From positions 56,589,001 to 56,653,000 of the forward strand of contig CM032232.1 of the NCBI GenBank assembly GCA_019009955.1: 64,000 nucleotides of DNA. The letters run 5' to 3'. The position numbers and the translations under genes were made by a program. The stretch is from Riptortus pedestris (taxonomy: Eukaryota > Arthropoda > Insecta > Hemiptera > Alydidae). Numbering within the stretch: the stretch's first letter is position 1; every line of letters begins with the position of its first letter. The notes under the pieces were generated by a model that was not told the origin of the DNA, did not search any database, and saw nothing but the letters and a program-made list of their open reading frames with translations. Positions 1 to 10,174 of the stretch are shown here, in pieces.

Positions 1-235
1 TCGGCCTAAAATCCCTTGGACAAGGCACTTCATCAAATTACACCAAGTTGTCGGAGCTACCAAAATAGTTCATGTTTGCGGGCCACAGTCACTCCCGACT
101 CCCAGAAGGCAGGCACGACCTCCAAAACTTCCCCAAACTCCCAAAACAAACTGATAGAGCCAGTAATAGCTTAGGACAGGCCCTATCATTGAACAACTAT
201 ATCAATGGCATCCAGTTCTCAAGCATAAATAAAGT
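1..235. other. unrecognised sequence
   Basis: No gene or known repeat is recognised here. A short open frame (72-311) runs into the R1 repeat end that begins near 236 and has no recognisable domain, so I treat it as chance. Confidence 0.4.
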
Positions 236-884
236 CAAAAGTCCGTCACGCAGGGGCTACGGAAACCATGAAGATTTGATCTCATCTCAACATTTGTTCC
301 TTGTTTCTTAGTAAAAGTCCGTTGATTATAAGTGATTCTTAGCTAGATAAATATTTGTCAAACGAAAAAATGTATAAAACAACAATTTCAGACAATAACG
401 GAGATATATTGAATTTTACAATCCCCCTTTAACCCCCACCCCCCAGTCCTAGCCATTAACGACTATAGACTTAAGTTTTTCCAAGGAACGGTTAAGAATC
501 AAGTATGGAAAAGATGAAATAATAATTTCCGATTGAAGAATTAAAAATCTTAATTGATGACGTCACCATGCATCGTATTTGGATGTAACTCAAACTTTGC
601 ATGTTTAATAAAAAAAATATTTGGTATATAAGCTTTAAATAAAGTAGTTCATGATAAAACAACTTATTCTTAGTATGATATGAGTAGGAGTGGGGTTTGC
701 TGAAAGCTGTAAATAATAATATCTTGGTTTATATTCAAGGAAGCGAAAGCATATTTATAACAAAAGTTTTAGGAAATTAAATTTGAAAAAGGATTGGTTC
801 TATAATCTTTGTAGATCAGAGGCAGAGGAGATATTTTGAATTTTCTAAATTCCCCTTCCACCCCCCCCCCACCCCAACTTGATA
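236..884 (-). repeat. R1 dispersed repeat, first part of a copy interrupted by the gypsy element
   Basis: The left edge carries the R1 'B-end' in minus orientation (GTCCGTCACGCAGGGG, from about 239). Two R1 modules follow: an 'ataacggagatat ... C-rich tract ... cattaacgac' block at about 396-460, and a second 'ggagatatttt ... C-rich tract' block at 825-880. The copy stops at the 4-bp target duplication of the LTR element and resumes at 5462 with the 'gatttcagct' sequence expected from other R1 copies. No coding capacity is seen. R1 is a label for this report only. Confidence 0.7.
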
Positions 885-885
885 G

Positions 886-1216
886 TGTGGAGGTGCGATG
901 CGAGAAGTAATGAAGACAAGGCCAGATTAACTAAATCAAATATATTAAAACAGTAAAATAAAATATGAAAAAGTTATTAACAAATAGGTCCATTCACGGC
1001 CGCACTTCAGACTCCGGTATTTCACAGTCAATAATTGCACACTGTAACCTAAAACATGGTTCACTACGCGAATGCCGATAGGAGACTCACTAAGTCTAAC
1101 CTCTAACTAAGTTATAGGGACTTCTCTATAGCAACGTATAGCAGCGAGATACTCGAACATATGGAAATTATGACTAGCTGTCAAGGTTATTTATTCGCGA
1201 GTACCTCGCCGCTACA
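886..1216 (-). repeat. 3' LTR of the gypsy element
   Basis: It starts TGTGGAGG and ends CTACA (TG...CA ends). It matches 5125-5457 almost throughout, for example the shared blocks around GGCCGCACTTCAGACTCCGG and GCGAATGCCGATAGGAGACT. Small indels (ctctaac versus ctc, ctcgaac versus ctcgcgaac) separate the two copies. Confidence 0.93.
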
Positions 1217-1228
1217 TCACCTCCCCTC
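1217..1228 (-). other. polypurine tract of the gypsy element
   Basis: On the minus strand, GAGGGGAGGTGA lies immediately before the 3' LTR. In LTR elements this position holds the plus-strand primer. It overlaps the very end of the integrase C-terminal frame. Confidence 0.7.
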
Positions 1229-2451
1229 AATGACTTCGTCGAGGAAGCGAACAGGAGGCTTATCCAAACGCCCTCGCTGGGTCACCTGGAATGCTGGAGG
1301 CTGGTCATCTTCCTTGGCGTAGTCATTGGAAGGTCTAGCTGGCGGTGGTGTTGCTGCTGAGGGTAGATGTTGGCTGGAACTGGAATCCTCTTCCTGGAGC
1401 AGGTAAGCTGGTTTCAGCCTGTCAATCGTCACGGTCCTGGGTCCTGAAGGCAACTGGATGTTATAGGTTCTGAAACATCTCTTTAAAACCTTGTATGGTT
1501 CAGTATAAGGCGGCGTGAGCGGGCGCTGAACAGTATCATCCCTCAAGAAAACGTGAGAGGCTGTCTGTAGGTCGTTGTGGACAAACGTTTTTGTAGTGGA
1601 TTTGCGATGAGGTGCTGGTCTCAGTAGCTCCAACTGCTCTCGAAGTCGCTGGACATACTCTTCGGTGCTGGCTCGCTGCTTAGTTGTATCCTATAGTTCT
1701 CCAGGCAGTCGCAGGGGTTGTCCATAAACCATCTCAGCGGCGCTGGTGATGCTGTCATTGCGGACTGCTGCACGTAGTCCCAGGAGTACCATGGGTAGAA
1801 GAGATGTCCAGTTGTTGCTGTCGAGCTGGGCTGTGAAACCTGTTTTCAGCGTGCGATGCCACCTCTCGACATATCCATTAGCTTGCGGGTGGTATGCAGT
1901 TGTCCTACATCGCTGGAATCCCGTCTTGGAGAGCTGGTGGAACAAGTCGGACTCAAACTGTCGCCCTTGATATGTAGTGATACGCGCAGGAACACCGAAA
2001 CGTGCTATCCAGGACGAACAGAGTGCAGATGCGCAGGTAGCTGCGGAGATTTCCTCAATTGGTTGTGCTTCTGGCCATCTGCTGAACCTGTCTATCATCG
2101 TAAGGCAGTACCGCATACCAGCTGAGCTGGGCAGTGGGCCAATGATGGTGCGACTGTGTGATGGTGCACCTTCGCTTTCTGGCAGGCAATGCAGGCTCTT
2201 GACCACTTGGTAATGTCCACATTCTGGTTCGGCCAGAAATACCGCTTCGCGATGAGTCTGCGTGATGCGCGGGTACCGGGATGACTTAGATTATGAAGAG
2301 ATTTAAATATGGCAAAACGCATACTTTCGGGTACGTACGCACGGACGGAGGTCGTGGACGTTTCGCAGAGTAGGCTACGAGAGATATGCGGGAACTGCAT
2401 CCACTTGAGCTGTAAGCGAGGTTCTTCAGCAGTCAGGTATTCAGTCATCAC
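1217..2451 (-). pseudogene. pol: integrase region of gypsy pol, catalytic residues lost
   Basis: Integrase joins the cDNA to the host chromosome. The zinc-binding HHCC domain is clear at 2095-2451: HNLSHPG, then RYFWPNQNVD, then CIACQKAK. The catalytic core follows in another frame (1691-2206): IIGPLPSSAG, DRFSRWPEAQPI, QGRQFES and PQANGYVERWHRTLK. The first Asp (expected in D-[IV]-V-G-P-L-P) is missing, apparently with about 15-20 residues deleted between the Zn domain and GPLP. The second Asp is Tyr (codon TAT at 1970-1972), and only the Glu remains. The C-terminal domain at 1217-1633 carries PPYTEPYKVLKR, a GPY/F-like motif with Gly changed to Glu, then VTIDRLKPAYL. The frame ends at the polypurine tract. 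Confidence 0.9.
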
Positions 2452-2454
2452 CGC

Positions 2455-2968
2455 TCTGTGCTTCCGCTAGGGCTTCCATCCCATCTGGGACACTGATTTC
2501 CTCCACTCTTGAAAACGCGTCAGCCACATCATTCTCCGCTCCTGCAACATACTGGATATCAGTGGTAAATTGACTAATAAAACACCCACCGAATCCGCAT
2601 GGTGGTGGAAGTCTCCGGCTTCTGCTGAAATGCGTAAAGAAGTGGTTTGTGGTCAGTCCAAATGGTAAAATGTCGACCTTCCACTTGAGAGCGAAAGTGT
2701 CACCTGATGAATGGCCAGCAACTCGCGGTCATAAGTTGAATAGTTCCGCTGAGTCCGAGTCAATGTCCTGGAGAAAAATCCTAGAGGTCGCCAGTTTCCA
2801 TTTTCCTTCTGCTGTAGAGCTGCTCCTATAGATGTGCCAGAAGCATCACATACGAGAACTAGCTCCGCTCCTGGAATCCGATGAGCTATGAGAGCTGCGT
2901 TCCTGAGGGCTTCCTTGCAATCTTCAAATGCCTTGATGGAATCCTCGGTCCAAGAGATGGGGGATTAG
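2455..2968 (-). pseudogene. pol: RNase H region of gypsy pol
   Basis: RNase H would remove RNA from the RNA-DNA hybrid. Beyond a TAA at 2965-2967 an open stretch reads through the family landmarks W-T-E-D, then LVCDASGTSIGAAL (catalytic Asp in CDAS), GFFSRTLT and YSTYDRELLAI (catalytic Glu). It ends at a stop near 2653-2655. In a shifted frame the sequence continues with TDHKPLLYAF (third catalytic Asp), TTMRIRW and, after another shift, DIQYVAGAENDVADAFSR. All key acidic residues can be seen, but in three frames. Confidence 0.85.
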
Positions 2969-3867
2969 TCATTTTTCTTGGCTCCCGTCATTCAAGGGTG
3001 CTTGAATGGCAGCAGCGTGCGGAAGGCAACCCTGATAAAAGTTTATCAACCCCAGGAATCGTCGCAGGTCCTTGACAGTAGTAGGGCGAGGGTAAGTGGT
3101 GATGGCTTCGACTTTCTCCGGAAGTGCAGTGATGCCTTGAGGAGTGACCTTGTGGCCCAAAAACTCTATTTCCGTCGCTGCGAATACACATTTGGAGAGG
3201 TTAATCGTCAGACCGTGTTCCTGGAGGCGTCCAAATACTTCGTCCAGATGTCTCTTGTGTTCTTCCTCGTCGGCTGATCCGATGCAGATGTCGTCAACGA
3301 ATGGAAAGGCGAAGTCGAGGCCACGAAGAACTGAATCCAGGAATCTCTGGAATGTCTGAGCTGCGTTCCGTAGGCCGAAACACATCCTCACGTACTCGTA
3401 GAGACCAGGTTAGGTGATAACAGCCGTTTTCTGTATGTCTTCCTCGGCTATAGGGATGTGGAAATAGGCCTTCCTGAGATCTAATTTGCTGAAGATCCGC
3501 TTCCCATGGAGGTTGACATTGAAATCAGCAATGTTCGGTACAGCATAACGATCGGGTATTGTTTTGGCATTCAGCTGCCTATAATCGCCGCAAGGTCGGA
3601 TTTCGCCGTTCTTTTTAGGAACGATATGTAGTGCACTTGACCAAGGGCTACTTGACGGACGGATAATGCCTTCCTCCATCATCTGTTCGAATTCGCGTTT
3701 CGCGGCCGCGTACCTTTCCGGAGGTAACCTTCGCGATTTCGCGGTGACCGGCGTGCCTCGGGTCTCTATGTGATGGACGACGGGATGACGTGAGGCTAGG
3801 GTACTTCTTGAGAATTTCGGTGTACCACTGGCCTTCCGGGACAGAATATATTGTCGGTGCTGGAACG
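2969..3867 (-). pseudogene. pol: reverse transcriptase region of gypsy pol
   Basis: RNA-dependent DNA polymerase. In order: the linker (VPEGQWYTEILKKYPSLT), then after a frame change the entry segment with EEGIIRPSSSPWSSALH, then the palm motif FSKLDLRKAYFHIPI (first catalytic Asp present). After an in-frame TAA at 3410-3412 comes FGLRNAAQTFQRF, the FVDD box near 3290-3301 (usual form Y-x-DD), the SKC-x-F block and FLGHKVTPQGI, ending in the RRFLGLINFYQ connection. The two VDD aspartates remain and the Tyr is replaced by Phe. The stop sits where the family has Pro in T-P-F-G-L, and the linker is frameshifted, so the gene is dead although most residues are conserved. Confidence 0.9.
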
Positions 3868-4247
3868 TTAGCCGGCTTCCCTTTTGTCGTCAACCCTGTG
3901 ATCCTGTCGAGCAGTTGGCAGCCAGCTAGGCATCAGCTCGAAATGGTAGAGCAAGTCCGCTCCAATTATGGGTTGCCCTACCTCCGCGAGGATGAATCGC
4001 CACACTATTTTCCGCCGCAAGCCTAAGTCCAATTGCATAAGTTTCTCGCCATAGGTTGGGATGAGGGTGCCGTTCGCCGCATATAAAGAGACTTCGCTGG
4101 GCTTAGTTTTCGGTGTTCTTGTCACAGGGTAAACCGATACAGCAGCTCCTGTGTCCACCAAATATCGGATGCGGGTTTGCCGATCATAAATGAAAAGGCG
4201 GTGATGGGAGTTATTAGCGACGGGTTCCGCCTCAGCCGTCGCTAAAT
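3868..4247 (-). pseudogene. pol: retropepsin (protease) region of gypsy pol
   Basis: Aspartic protease domain that would cleave Gag-Pol. The catalytic loop is V-DTGA (codons near 4155), followed by the strand ANGTLIPTYGEK and the ILL-type motif PIIGADLL typical of retropepsins. The open frame extends upstream of the first ATG to about 4247 (for example RLFIYDRQTR), so the start codon at 4161 is probably not a real start. The domain should be part of a Pol polyprotein expressed by frameshift or fusion after gag. The domain looks intact, but the frame is lost downstream in the linker to RT, at about 3790-3870. Confidence 0.85.
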
Positions 4248-5096
4248 TTAGTTTTCCTGCTTAGTGGGAACTGGAAATTGCTTCCATGAGCATGGTGGTC
4301 GGCACTTATTTGCTTTATCGCGAAATCGCTCATGGTAAATGCATAACTGCCTATCCCTACTTTTACTCCGTCGGCGTAGTGGTGGGGATGGTGGCGTGTC
4401 GGGTTGTCTGGTTTCCAGGGCTTTGATTCGCTCGGTGAGCTTCTCCAGGATTTCCAATAGCCGATCTTCTCGTTGATAGGAGCTGGAACGCTTCAATGCC
4501 GCCACTTCACAGACTCCAGGATTGCTAAACTCTGCAATGCGGTCGGCTATGTTGCTGAGCTTTGCAAGGTCTTGCTGCTCAGTAGCGGCAAGTGCTATCT
4601 GCATGGCGTTGGGCAATCCCTTCAGCCAAATTGATTTAAGCAGCTCGTCCGTTACCGCGGTACCTCCGAGTTGCTGGAGTTCGCGCAAGAAGTGAGATGG
4701 TCGGCGGTCTCCTAGGCGTTGATCTTCGAGGAGTTTTCTAATCCGGACATTCTCGGACTCCCCGAAGCTATTCATGATTCTTGTCTTGAGGGTCCCATAT
4801 GGACTTTCATCAGGGGGGTTACGGACGAGGTCAATAACATCACGTATAACTTCCCTATCCAGTTGCGAAACCACAAGTTGAAATTTTTTTAAAGAGTTAC
4901 GGACATTGTATAACTCAAAAACAGTCTCGCTTTGAAGAAAAAATATCTCTGGGTCAGCTTTAAAAAATTTGGCATCTGAAACTTAATAGTGGCCATAGAA
5001 GTTGCTACAGGCTGGGGATCGTGAGCAGGAGTCCGGATCTCATCGCCTTCCAATGTGAGCAAGTCTAATAAATCACTGGAGTGCATATTTAAAATA
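4248..5096 (-). pseudogene. gag: gag of the gypsy element (frameshifted)
   Basis: This encodes the capsid/nucleocapsid precursor. An upstream frame starts at an ATG at 5096 (MHSSDLL) and passes GDEIRT and a KFQMPNF block. The continuation is in another frame after an A/T run at about 4962-4970, where the expected capsid start (ADPEIFF) and later QLDREVI are found. The capsid body runs through GTLKTRI, RPSHFLRELQQL and SIWLKGLP. A C-terminal zinc-knuckle-like cluster reads C-x2-H-x9-C-x3-C (CIYH ... KCRPPC), a form seen in Mag/K02A2.6-type elements. The frame ends at TKQEN-stop. The single frameshift separates the N-terminus from the capsid body, so no normal Gag can be made. It is followed directly by the protease region. 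Confidence 0.85.
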
Positions 5097-5124
5097 TCGT
5101 ACTCACGTGTATAGTAGAAAATCA

Positions 5125-5457
5125 CGTGGAGGGGCGATGCGAGAAGTAATGAAGTCAAGGCCAGATTTACTAAATCAAATATATTAACAACAGTAAAATA
5201 AAATATGATAAAGTTATTAACAAAAAAGGTCCATCCACGGCCGCACTTCAGACTCCGGTATTTCCCAGTCTATAATTACGCACTGTAACCTAAAACGTGG
5301 TTCACTACGCGAATGCCGATAGGAGACTCACTAAGTCTAACCTCACTAAGTTATAGGGACTTCTCTATAGCAACGTATAGCAGCGAGATACTCGCGAACA
5401 TATGGAAATTATGACTAGCTGTCAAGGTTATTCATTCGCGAGTACCTCGCCGCTACA
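5125..5457 (-). repeat. 5' LTR of the gypsy element
   Basis: Direct repeat of 886-1216. The first base is C where the other LTR has T, so one TG terminus has mutated, while the CTACA end is intact. Because the element reads on the minus strand, this copy is upstream of gag and would have carried the promoter. Confidence 0.93.
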
Positions 5458-5461
5458 ATAG

Positions 5462-5654
5462 ATTTCAGCTGTAAACGAACAAGTTCTTTAGTTTTACATG
5501 TAACGTTTTAATATCGAATTTAGTAACGAATTTGAACCACGTTATTTAGAGTTGAAGTAAGCGTTTAAATATCAAGCATGGTATAGACCAAATTAACATT
5601 CTTTTGTCAAAAACGTAAAATCTTAATTGATGTTGCCTTCACACAACAAATTTG
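5462..5654 (-). repeat. R1 repeat, remainder of the copy split by the gypsy element
   Basis: It continues the R1 order seen elsewhere (gatttcagc, cgaac, then 'aacgttttaatatcgaatttagtaacga'), exactly where the part left of the retrotransposon stops. A second R1 module ('gtcaaaaacgtaaaatcttaattgatg') follows before the next copy in the opposite orientation. Confidence 0.6.
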
Positions 5655-5716
5655 TGACTTCGAAAAATGTCCATCGATCCTACCCAGTAGATGACTAGAG
5701 TGAGGTCCAATCAGAA

Positions 5717-5766
<50 letters not shown>

Positions 5767-6440
5767 TGCGTGTGTGTGTGTGTTTGTTATCGCTCTAGCG
5801 GTCACAATTTTTGTTTCATTTTTAGTTCGTTAATGGTGGAAATCGAACCAACGGAAAGGGATGGGAATCAGAGAGGAAATTAAAAAAAAAAATAAATAAA
5901 TAAAACGTTAAAAAAAAACCTTCGAAAAATTGTTGTATAAATGTTGTAAAGAACATTTTTTCTTGTTATTATGTAATTATTAACAAATTTATTTGCATTT
6001 GTGGTTTTCGGCATTCGGCAAACTCCCACTCATACTCATGTCATATTAAAAATAATCTGTTATGCCATAAACCAATTTATTAGAAACTCATGTACCAAAT
6101 ATTGTTTTCATAGAATGTTTACTCTGTCAGATACATAGAAATACGCTTTTAACTGACATGGCCGATTTTACGTTCTTAATTCGCAAGTGTTTATTTAATA
6201 TACACCATACTCTATATTTAACCGTATCATGCAACAATTTCTTAGAGGTTAATGATTAAAATCGGACTAGGAGAAGGGGGTGTTTAGTGGGGATTAGGAA
6301 TTCAAAATTGTTATAGAACCAATCTTGTTAAAATATTGATATTGATGATATAGAGAGTATACGGTCAGATTGGATAAGCACTATGTGATTCGAGCAGGTG
6401 TGAAATCTGCTTAGTTCACGCAGCTACTGCGTGTCGGATT
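5655..6440 (+). repeat. R1 dispersed repeat, near full-length copy
   Basis: The A-end core 'atgtccatcgatcctaccca' at 5667 leads to a (TA)n/(GT)n tract, 'gctctagcggtcac', two modules, and a clear B-end (aaatctgcttagttcacgcag ... gtcggatttt). In this copy the B-end contains a perfect 7-bp hairpin, CACGCAG-CTA-CTGCGTG, at 6418-6434. Confidence 0.7.
5718..5763. repeat. (TA)n microsatellite inside R1
   Basis: About 23 uninterrupted TA units followed by a short (GT)n. It occupies the same internal position in many R1 copies. Confidence 0.98.
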
Positions 6441-7256
6441 TTCTTTTACATATCTCTAATATTAAGCGAGAAATAACGATCAACTTTAATTTAGTCTTCA
6501 AACAAATTTAGAACTCCATATATCAGAAAACTTTTATAATAAAAGATAATGAACATTTGAAAGTTGCCTCATTAAGAGGTTAAAATATACATTTATATTC
6601 CCTTGCCCGAACATTTTAAACATATCAAATAACGAATAAAGCTCTCATAACAAACTTTCATGAGCTAAAATTATCCGGTTTTAATGAGGTCCTGTACAGC
6701 TGGAGAAGTTCACTGCACCCACAACACCTACTGGAATTATATACAACTCACGTTCTCCATCCTAATTAACTAACCCTGTATACAACAATGAAAGTTCTGG
6801 AAATACATTTCCCAAAGCCCTTTGGTATTTAATTACAACCTCTAGGCCTAAAAATTATGTAAATAAAGGTTCCGTTAATTTAATTTAGTATAAATAATAT
6901 CCCCTGGCGATATAATTTGATTTAAAATCTCAGGTAGAGGAATTTCATAAAGAATGGGCGGAATAATTGAATTTTAATACCTCTAGGGCTTGAAAATGGG
7001 GGAAGACAGTTTTTGTTTTTACTGTCCTGAAAACAATTTGGAAAAAAATGGTTTCAATAAGGCTCAGGTGGGCCAACAGTCAGAAAAAGTTAAGGAAATA
7101 ACTCGCATGCTCCAAAATGAAGTTGATGACATCATTACTCGTTCCATTCTATATTTGCCGAGTACGAAGTAGCCTACGTAAACAGGATTTGAAATGCCAT
7201 GTATTTAATATATTCCATTGCATAGAAGTGGGGGAAATTTAAAGTCTGTGAAGTCC
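6441..7256. other. unrecognised AT-rich sequence
   Basis: No gene recognised. A 60-residue open frame at 6990-7172 has no known domain or coding-like neighbours and is probably chance. Confidence 0.4.
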
Positions 7257-7800
7257 ATCAAGAAGGGCTTGCGTAAGCTAAGCAGATTTCCCAAGTGCAA
7301 CTAAGACACACTACCGATCATTTCTCACAATACTCTATTCTCTATTCCATTAATATTAAAAATAAATGAGTAGAATTGGGTTTTTCCGAAAGACTGAATA
7401 CAAGAAAGTGCAAACAATCCGCTTAATATTTGAGTTACTAAAAAATGAATGCAATAAATATTGTAGAGCATTTATTTTTAACTTACAATGACTATAATTG
7501 TGGGTTCCTTGACAACTATAAGTTAAATAATGAAATTATCTCTGTTAATATTGGATATAGAAAAAAATTATAGATGAGCATTTATGGAACATAAACTTTG
7601 CGACAAGATTCTATAGAATTTTCGAACCGACACTTAATTAAAGAGATATTTCGCCCCTCTGAATCTCCCTCTCCGCCGGTCAGATTTGAGCATTTATGAA
7701 AAATAATCTCTAGTTTTACAAGCACTGAGTTTCGTAACGATAGAACAAAAATTGCGACCTCCTCTAACAGCAGAAGTGGACCTACTTTTTTCTTTTTTTA
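7257..7800 (-). repeat. R1 dispersed repeat, diverged
   Basis: Minus-orientation B-end (gggcttgcgtaagctaagcagatttccc) at about 7264, followed by the 'tactctattctctat' segment, the aaaatgagtag-gggtttt module and a C-rich block with ccggtcag near 7670. Confidence 0.55.
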
Positions 7801-9470
7801 TTCTTCCGATCTAAATAATTCTATATAGGGAATCAGTTAAAAGGACCTATACGGATCTCTAATAGCTACGGAAAATTTGGATTTTTTATTTTCTCACTCC
7901 TTTTAACCCTCCCCCCTCTCTCTCTGGTCAATTTCAGTCTAACTCAGAAAATTCTATCCATCGAAAGAGGAGGTACACAACGAAACAGAAAACAGTTCTA
8001 AACATAAAATTTCAGCATTTTAAGGCTATTATTATTACAGTTATGCGACAAGCGCGCATACAGTTTTCTCAATTACATTAATTCTATTACTTCGGACAAG
8101 GAACTTAAATTATCCCATTTCAAGATTAACTTGATGGAATAGAGAAAATTGTAAAGATCTGGCAATAGGAACCCACTGTGGAAGCTGAAAAATTCCGACA
8201 TTCAAAACAATTATGAAGAAATTAAGGAAGGGAAGTTCAACAAAAATCTACCCTGATAAAAATTAAATAAATATAATTTTATTCAAAATTGAATGATCAA
8301 TCAAACATTATTGATATATTATAACCGACAGAAGCGACAGAACTTTAAAATTATAAAACGCTGGGCAACTTATTTCTAACTATTGTTAAGTTGCAAACAT
8401 TTTTGCATAACTTTATGTAGAGGCTTTCTAATACCACATTTGTGTAGATGCTGAGCTGACTGCTCAGGGATGAACTAACCTCCAACTTTGAAGGTCTTGA
8501 TTCTACGAACTACAAGGCTCACGATTGACTTTATATCTTATACATAGTCTCAGCACTAGAATACTTTGTCCCTGCGATCCTGATATCCTCAAAAGCATTT
8601 TTTTAAATTGTAATTTAATTATCTTAATTCATCTCGCAAAATGTTTCGTGCATATGCTTCAAAAGATATGAACGTTATCTAAAAATATTATAAATTCGAC
8701 TAAAAATGCCAGTCCACATGGGGAGTTACCCCGAAACTTGATAAAACTCTTAGGTTTCAGGTAAATAAACTCTACTTCAAACAATTCATAAATGATATTC
8801 TAAATGAGCATTATGTAGGCATAGCAAAATATATAAGGCATCCATTTATAAGTAGTGAAACATGTAATGCAATGTCAGATTAATTACAATGTTCTGGGCC
8901 ACCCTCAATTGGAGATACAGACCAGGGACCATTTAAAATGACAAGACGATAGAGGAACAACCCTTTAAAGACAACGATGATAAAAGAAGGACTTTAGTAG
9001 CAGGAAAATAAAACCAATATACTCCCAATTCTATCATAAATGGCATTCCCTCTTGTAGCGAGTTCATTAAAATGGTAAAATGTCAAAGGGGAAGTACTAT
9101 TTTTAAAAACAAATAAAAAATGAAACAGAGAGAGACAGAGGAAATTTTCCTAAAAACTGCTGCTTGACATTCTAACGGAAATTAGTCCAAGAAGAGATCT
9201 TTCCTTTTGGGCGCAATAATGTTTAATTTTTATGGGATCCTTTTATATTTCTTTCCACTCTTTAAGGTAATATAATTCTCAAAAGTTATCCCATTAGACG
9301 AAATAATCTTCAGCAATAGCGCTAACAACATTCAAGTCTTATTGTAGCCTTGCAATATCAATCTCCAGCCTTTTTTTCGAGGCCACCGTTATTTAAATAA
9401 AGGAAATAAAACACAAAGACCTATGGCGGAAGGGCAACAAAAAAATTATTTTTAAAATTGCTTTTATTCC
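7801..9470. other. AT-rich sequence with R1 fragments, no gene
   Basis: R1-like C-rich modules occur near 7880-7945. The rest is unrecognised, apart from a Penelope-like terminal motif near 8714-8736 listed separately. Confidence 0.4.
8714..8740 (+). repeat. degenerate Penelope-like terminal motif
   Basis: A 4-bp stem GGGG (8720-8723) / CCCC (8729-8732) is followed directly by GAAAC (8733-8737). This is the right half of the CTGANGA-stem-GAAA motif found at 9804, 29842 and 35195; the left CTGANGA box has decayed to GTCCACA. Confidence 0.35.
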
Positions 9471-9515
9471 ACTAGTAGTTTCGAGTCGTTATGAGCCCCA
9501 ATCATAAGTTACACA
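9471..9515 (-). repeat. degenerate Penelope-like terminal motif, minus strand
   Basis: On the minus strand GACTCGAAACTACTAGTGG (right part ending at 9471) resembles the plus-strand motif at 9804-9840 (GACACGAAACTAGTAGGG). The left box is only weakly kept. The two copies are head to head, about 300 bp apart. Confidence 0.35.
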
Positions 9516-9800
9516 GGACTTTCTACTAGCTGTGTCAGTCAGAAAATTTAAAAAAATATCCTCAACAAAACCATCAAACAATTTAAAAACAGTTGGATGG
9601 AAGACATACTTTTCTCCTACCATATTGTTTTGTAATGTTCTTAGTTAGAGATAATCGACATTTTTATTTCGGAACGTTTCGATCTCAATCAGCTGAACTG
9701 CCATACTTCATAAGCCATTCTCTTGCTGCCACACCTAGTGAAAGGTTCTCTATATAATGATGTAGCCGTTAATTGCAGTTACCCCTTAGTATTATATTTT

Positions 9801-9845
9801 CTCCTGATGAGGTGTCATGTAGACACGAAACTAGTAGGGAAATAA
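9801..9845 (+). repeat. Penelope-like terminal / hammerhead-like motif
   Basis: CTGATGA (9804-9810), one unpaired G, a perfect 5-bp stem GTGTC/GACAC (9812-9816, 9822-9826), then GAAAC (9827-9831). This order matches the CUGANGA-stem II-GAAA core of hammerhead ribozymes known in Penelope-like elements, except for the extra base before stem II. Helices I and III are not convincing, so activity is doubtful. Confidence 0.45.
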
Positions 9846-10128
9846 GCTCATATTTTCACAATAAAATAAAACATTGATATGAAGTATATGTAAACAATAC
9901 TTGAACAACTGAAAAGGATTCAGTACACAGGTTACCATACCGGAATTTGAAAACAGATTTCTTTTTATCATAATGATAAGTTTTTCGATGTCCTAAATAC
10001 CTTTTTAATTAGGTTTTATTGCTTTAAAAATAATATCGATTTGGTATGTTTATTTACACCTGTTAATTTCTTCAAAACACTTCTTAACTTTAAATTTACT
10101 GAAAATGGCGAAATTTATGTTGAGAACA

Positions 10129-10174
<46 letters not shown>

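Larger units (their letters stand above)
886..5457 (-). mobile_element. Ty3/gypsy LTR retrotransposon, complete outline but degenerate
   Basis: Two LTRs of about 331-333 bp bracket a 3.9 kb interior that reads on the minus strand as gag, protease, reverse transcriptase, RNase H and integrase, the Ty3/gypsy order. The 4-bp duplication ATAG lies at 882-885 and 5458-5461. No env-like frame is seen. The interior is shorter than a full gypsy element and is broken by at least one in-frame stop in each of RT and RNase H, several frameshifts and probable small deletions, so it cannot be autonomous. The LTRs differ by roughly 5 percent by eye, which implies an old insertion. The RT and integrase resemble the Gypsy/K02A2.6-like elements common in invertebrates. 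I see no perfect TGG-type primer-binding site next to the 5' LTR. Confidence 0.95.

Noticed and set aside
1746..2213. Plus-strand open frames over the integrase
   Set aside because: They are shadows of the minus-strand integrase, which has family motifs; the plus frames have none.
2649..3359. Plus-strand open frames over RT and RNase H
   Set aside because: They are shadows of the recognised minus-strand pol domains.
5105..5124. Primer-binding site of the gypsy element
   Set aside because: The sequence after the 5' LTR (minus strand TGATTTTCTAC) does not begin TGG, and I cannot match it to a tRNA 3' end.
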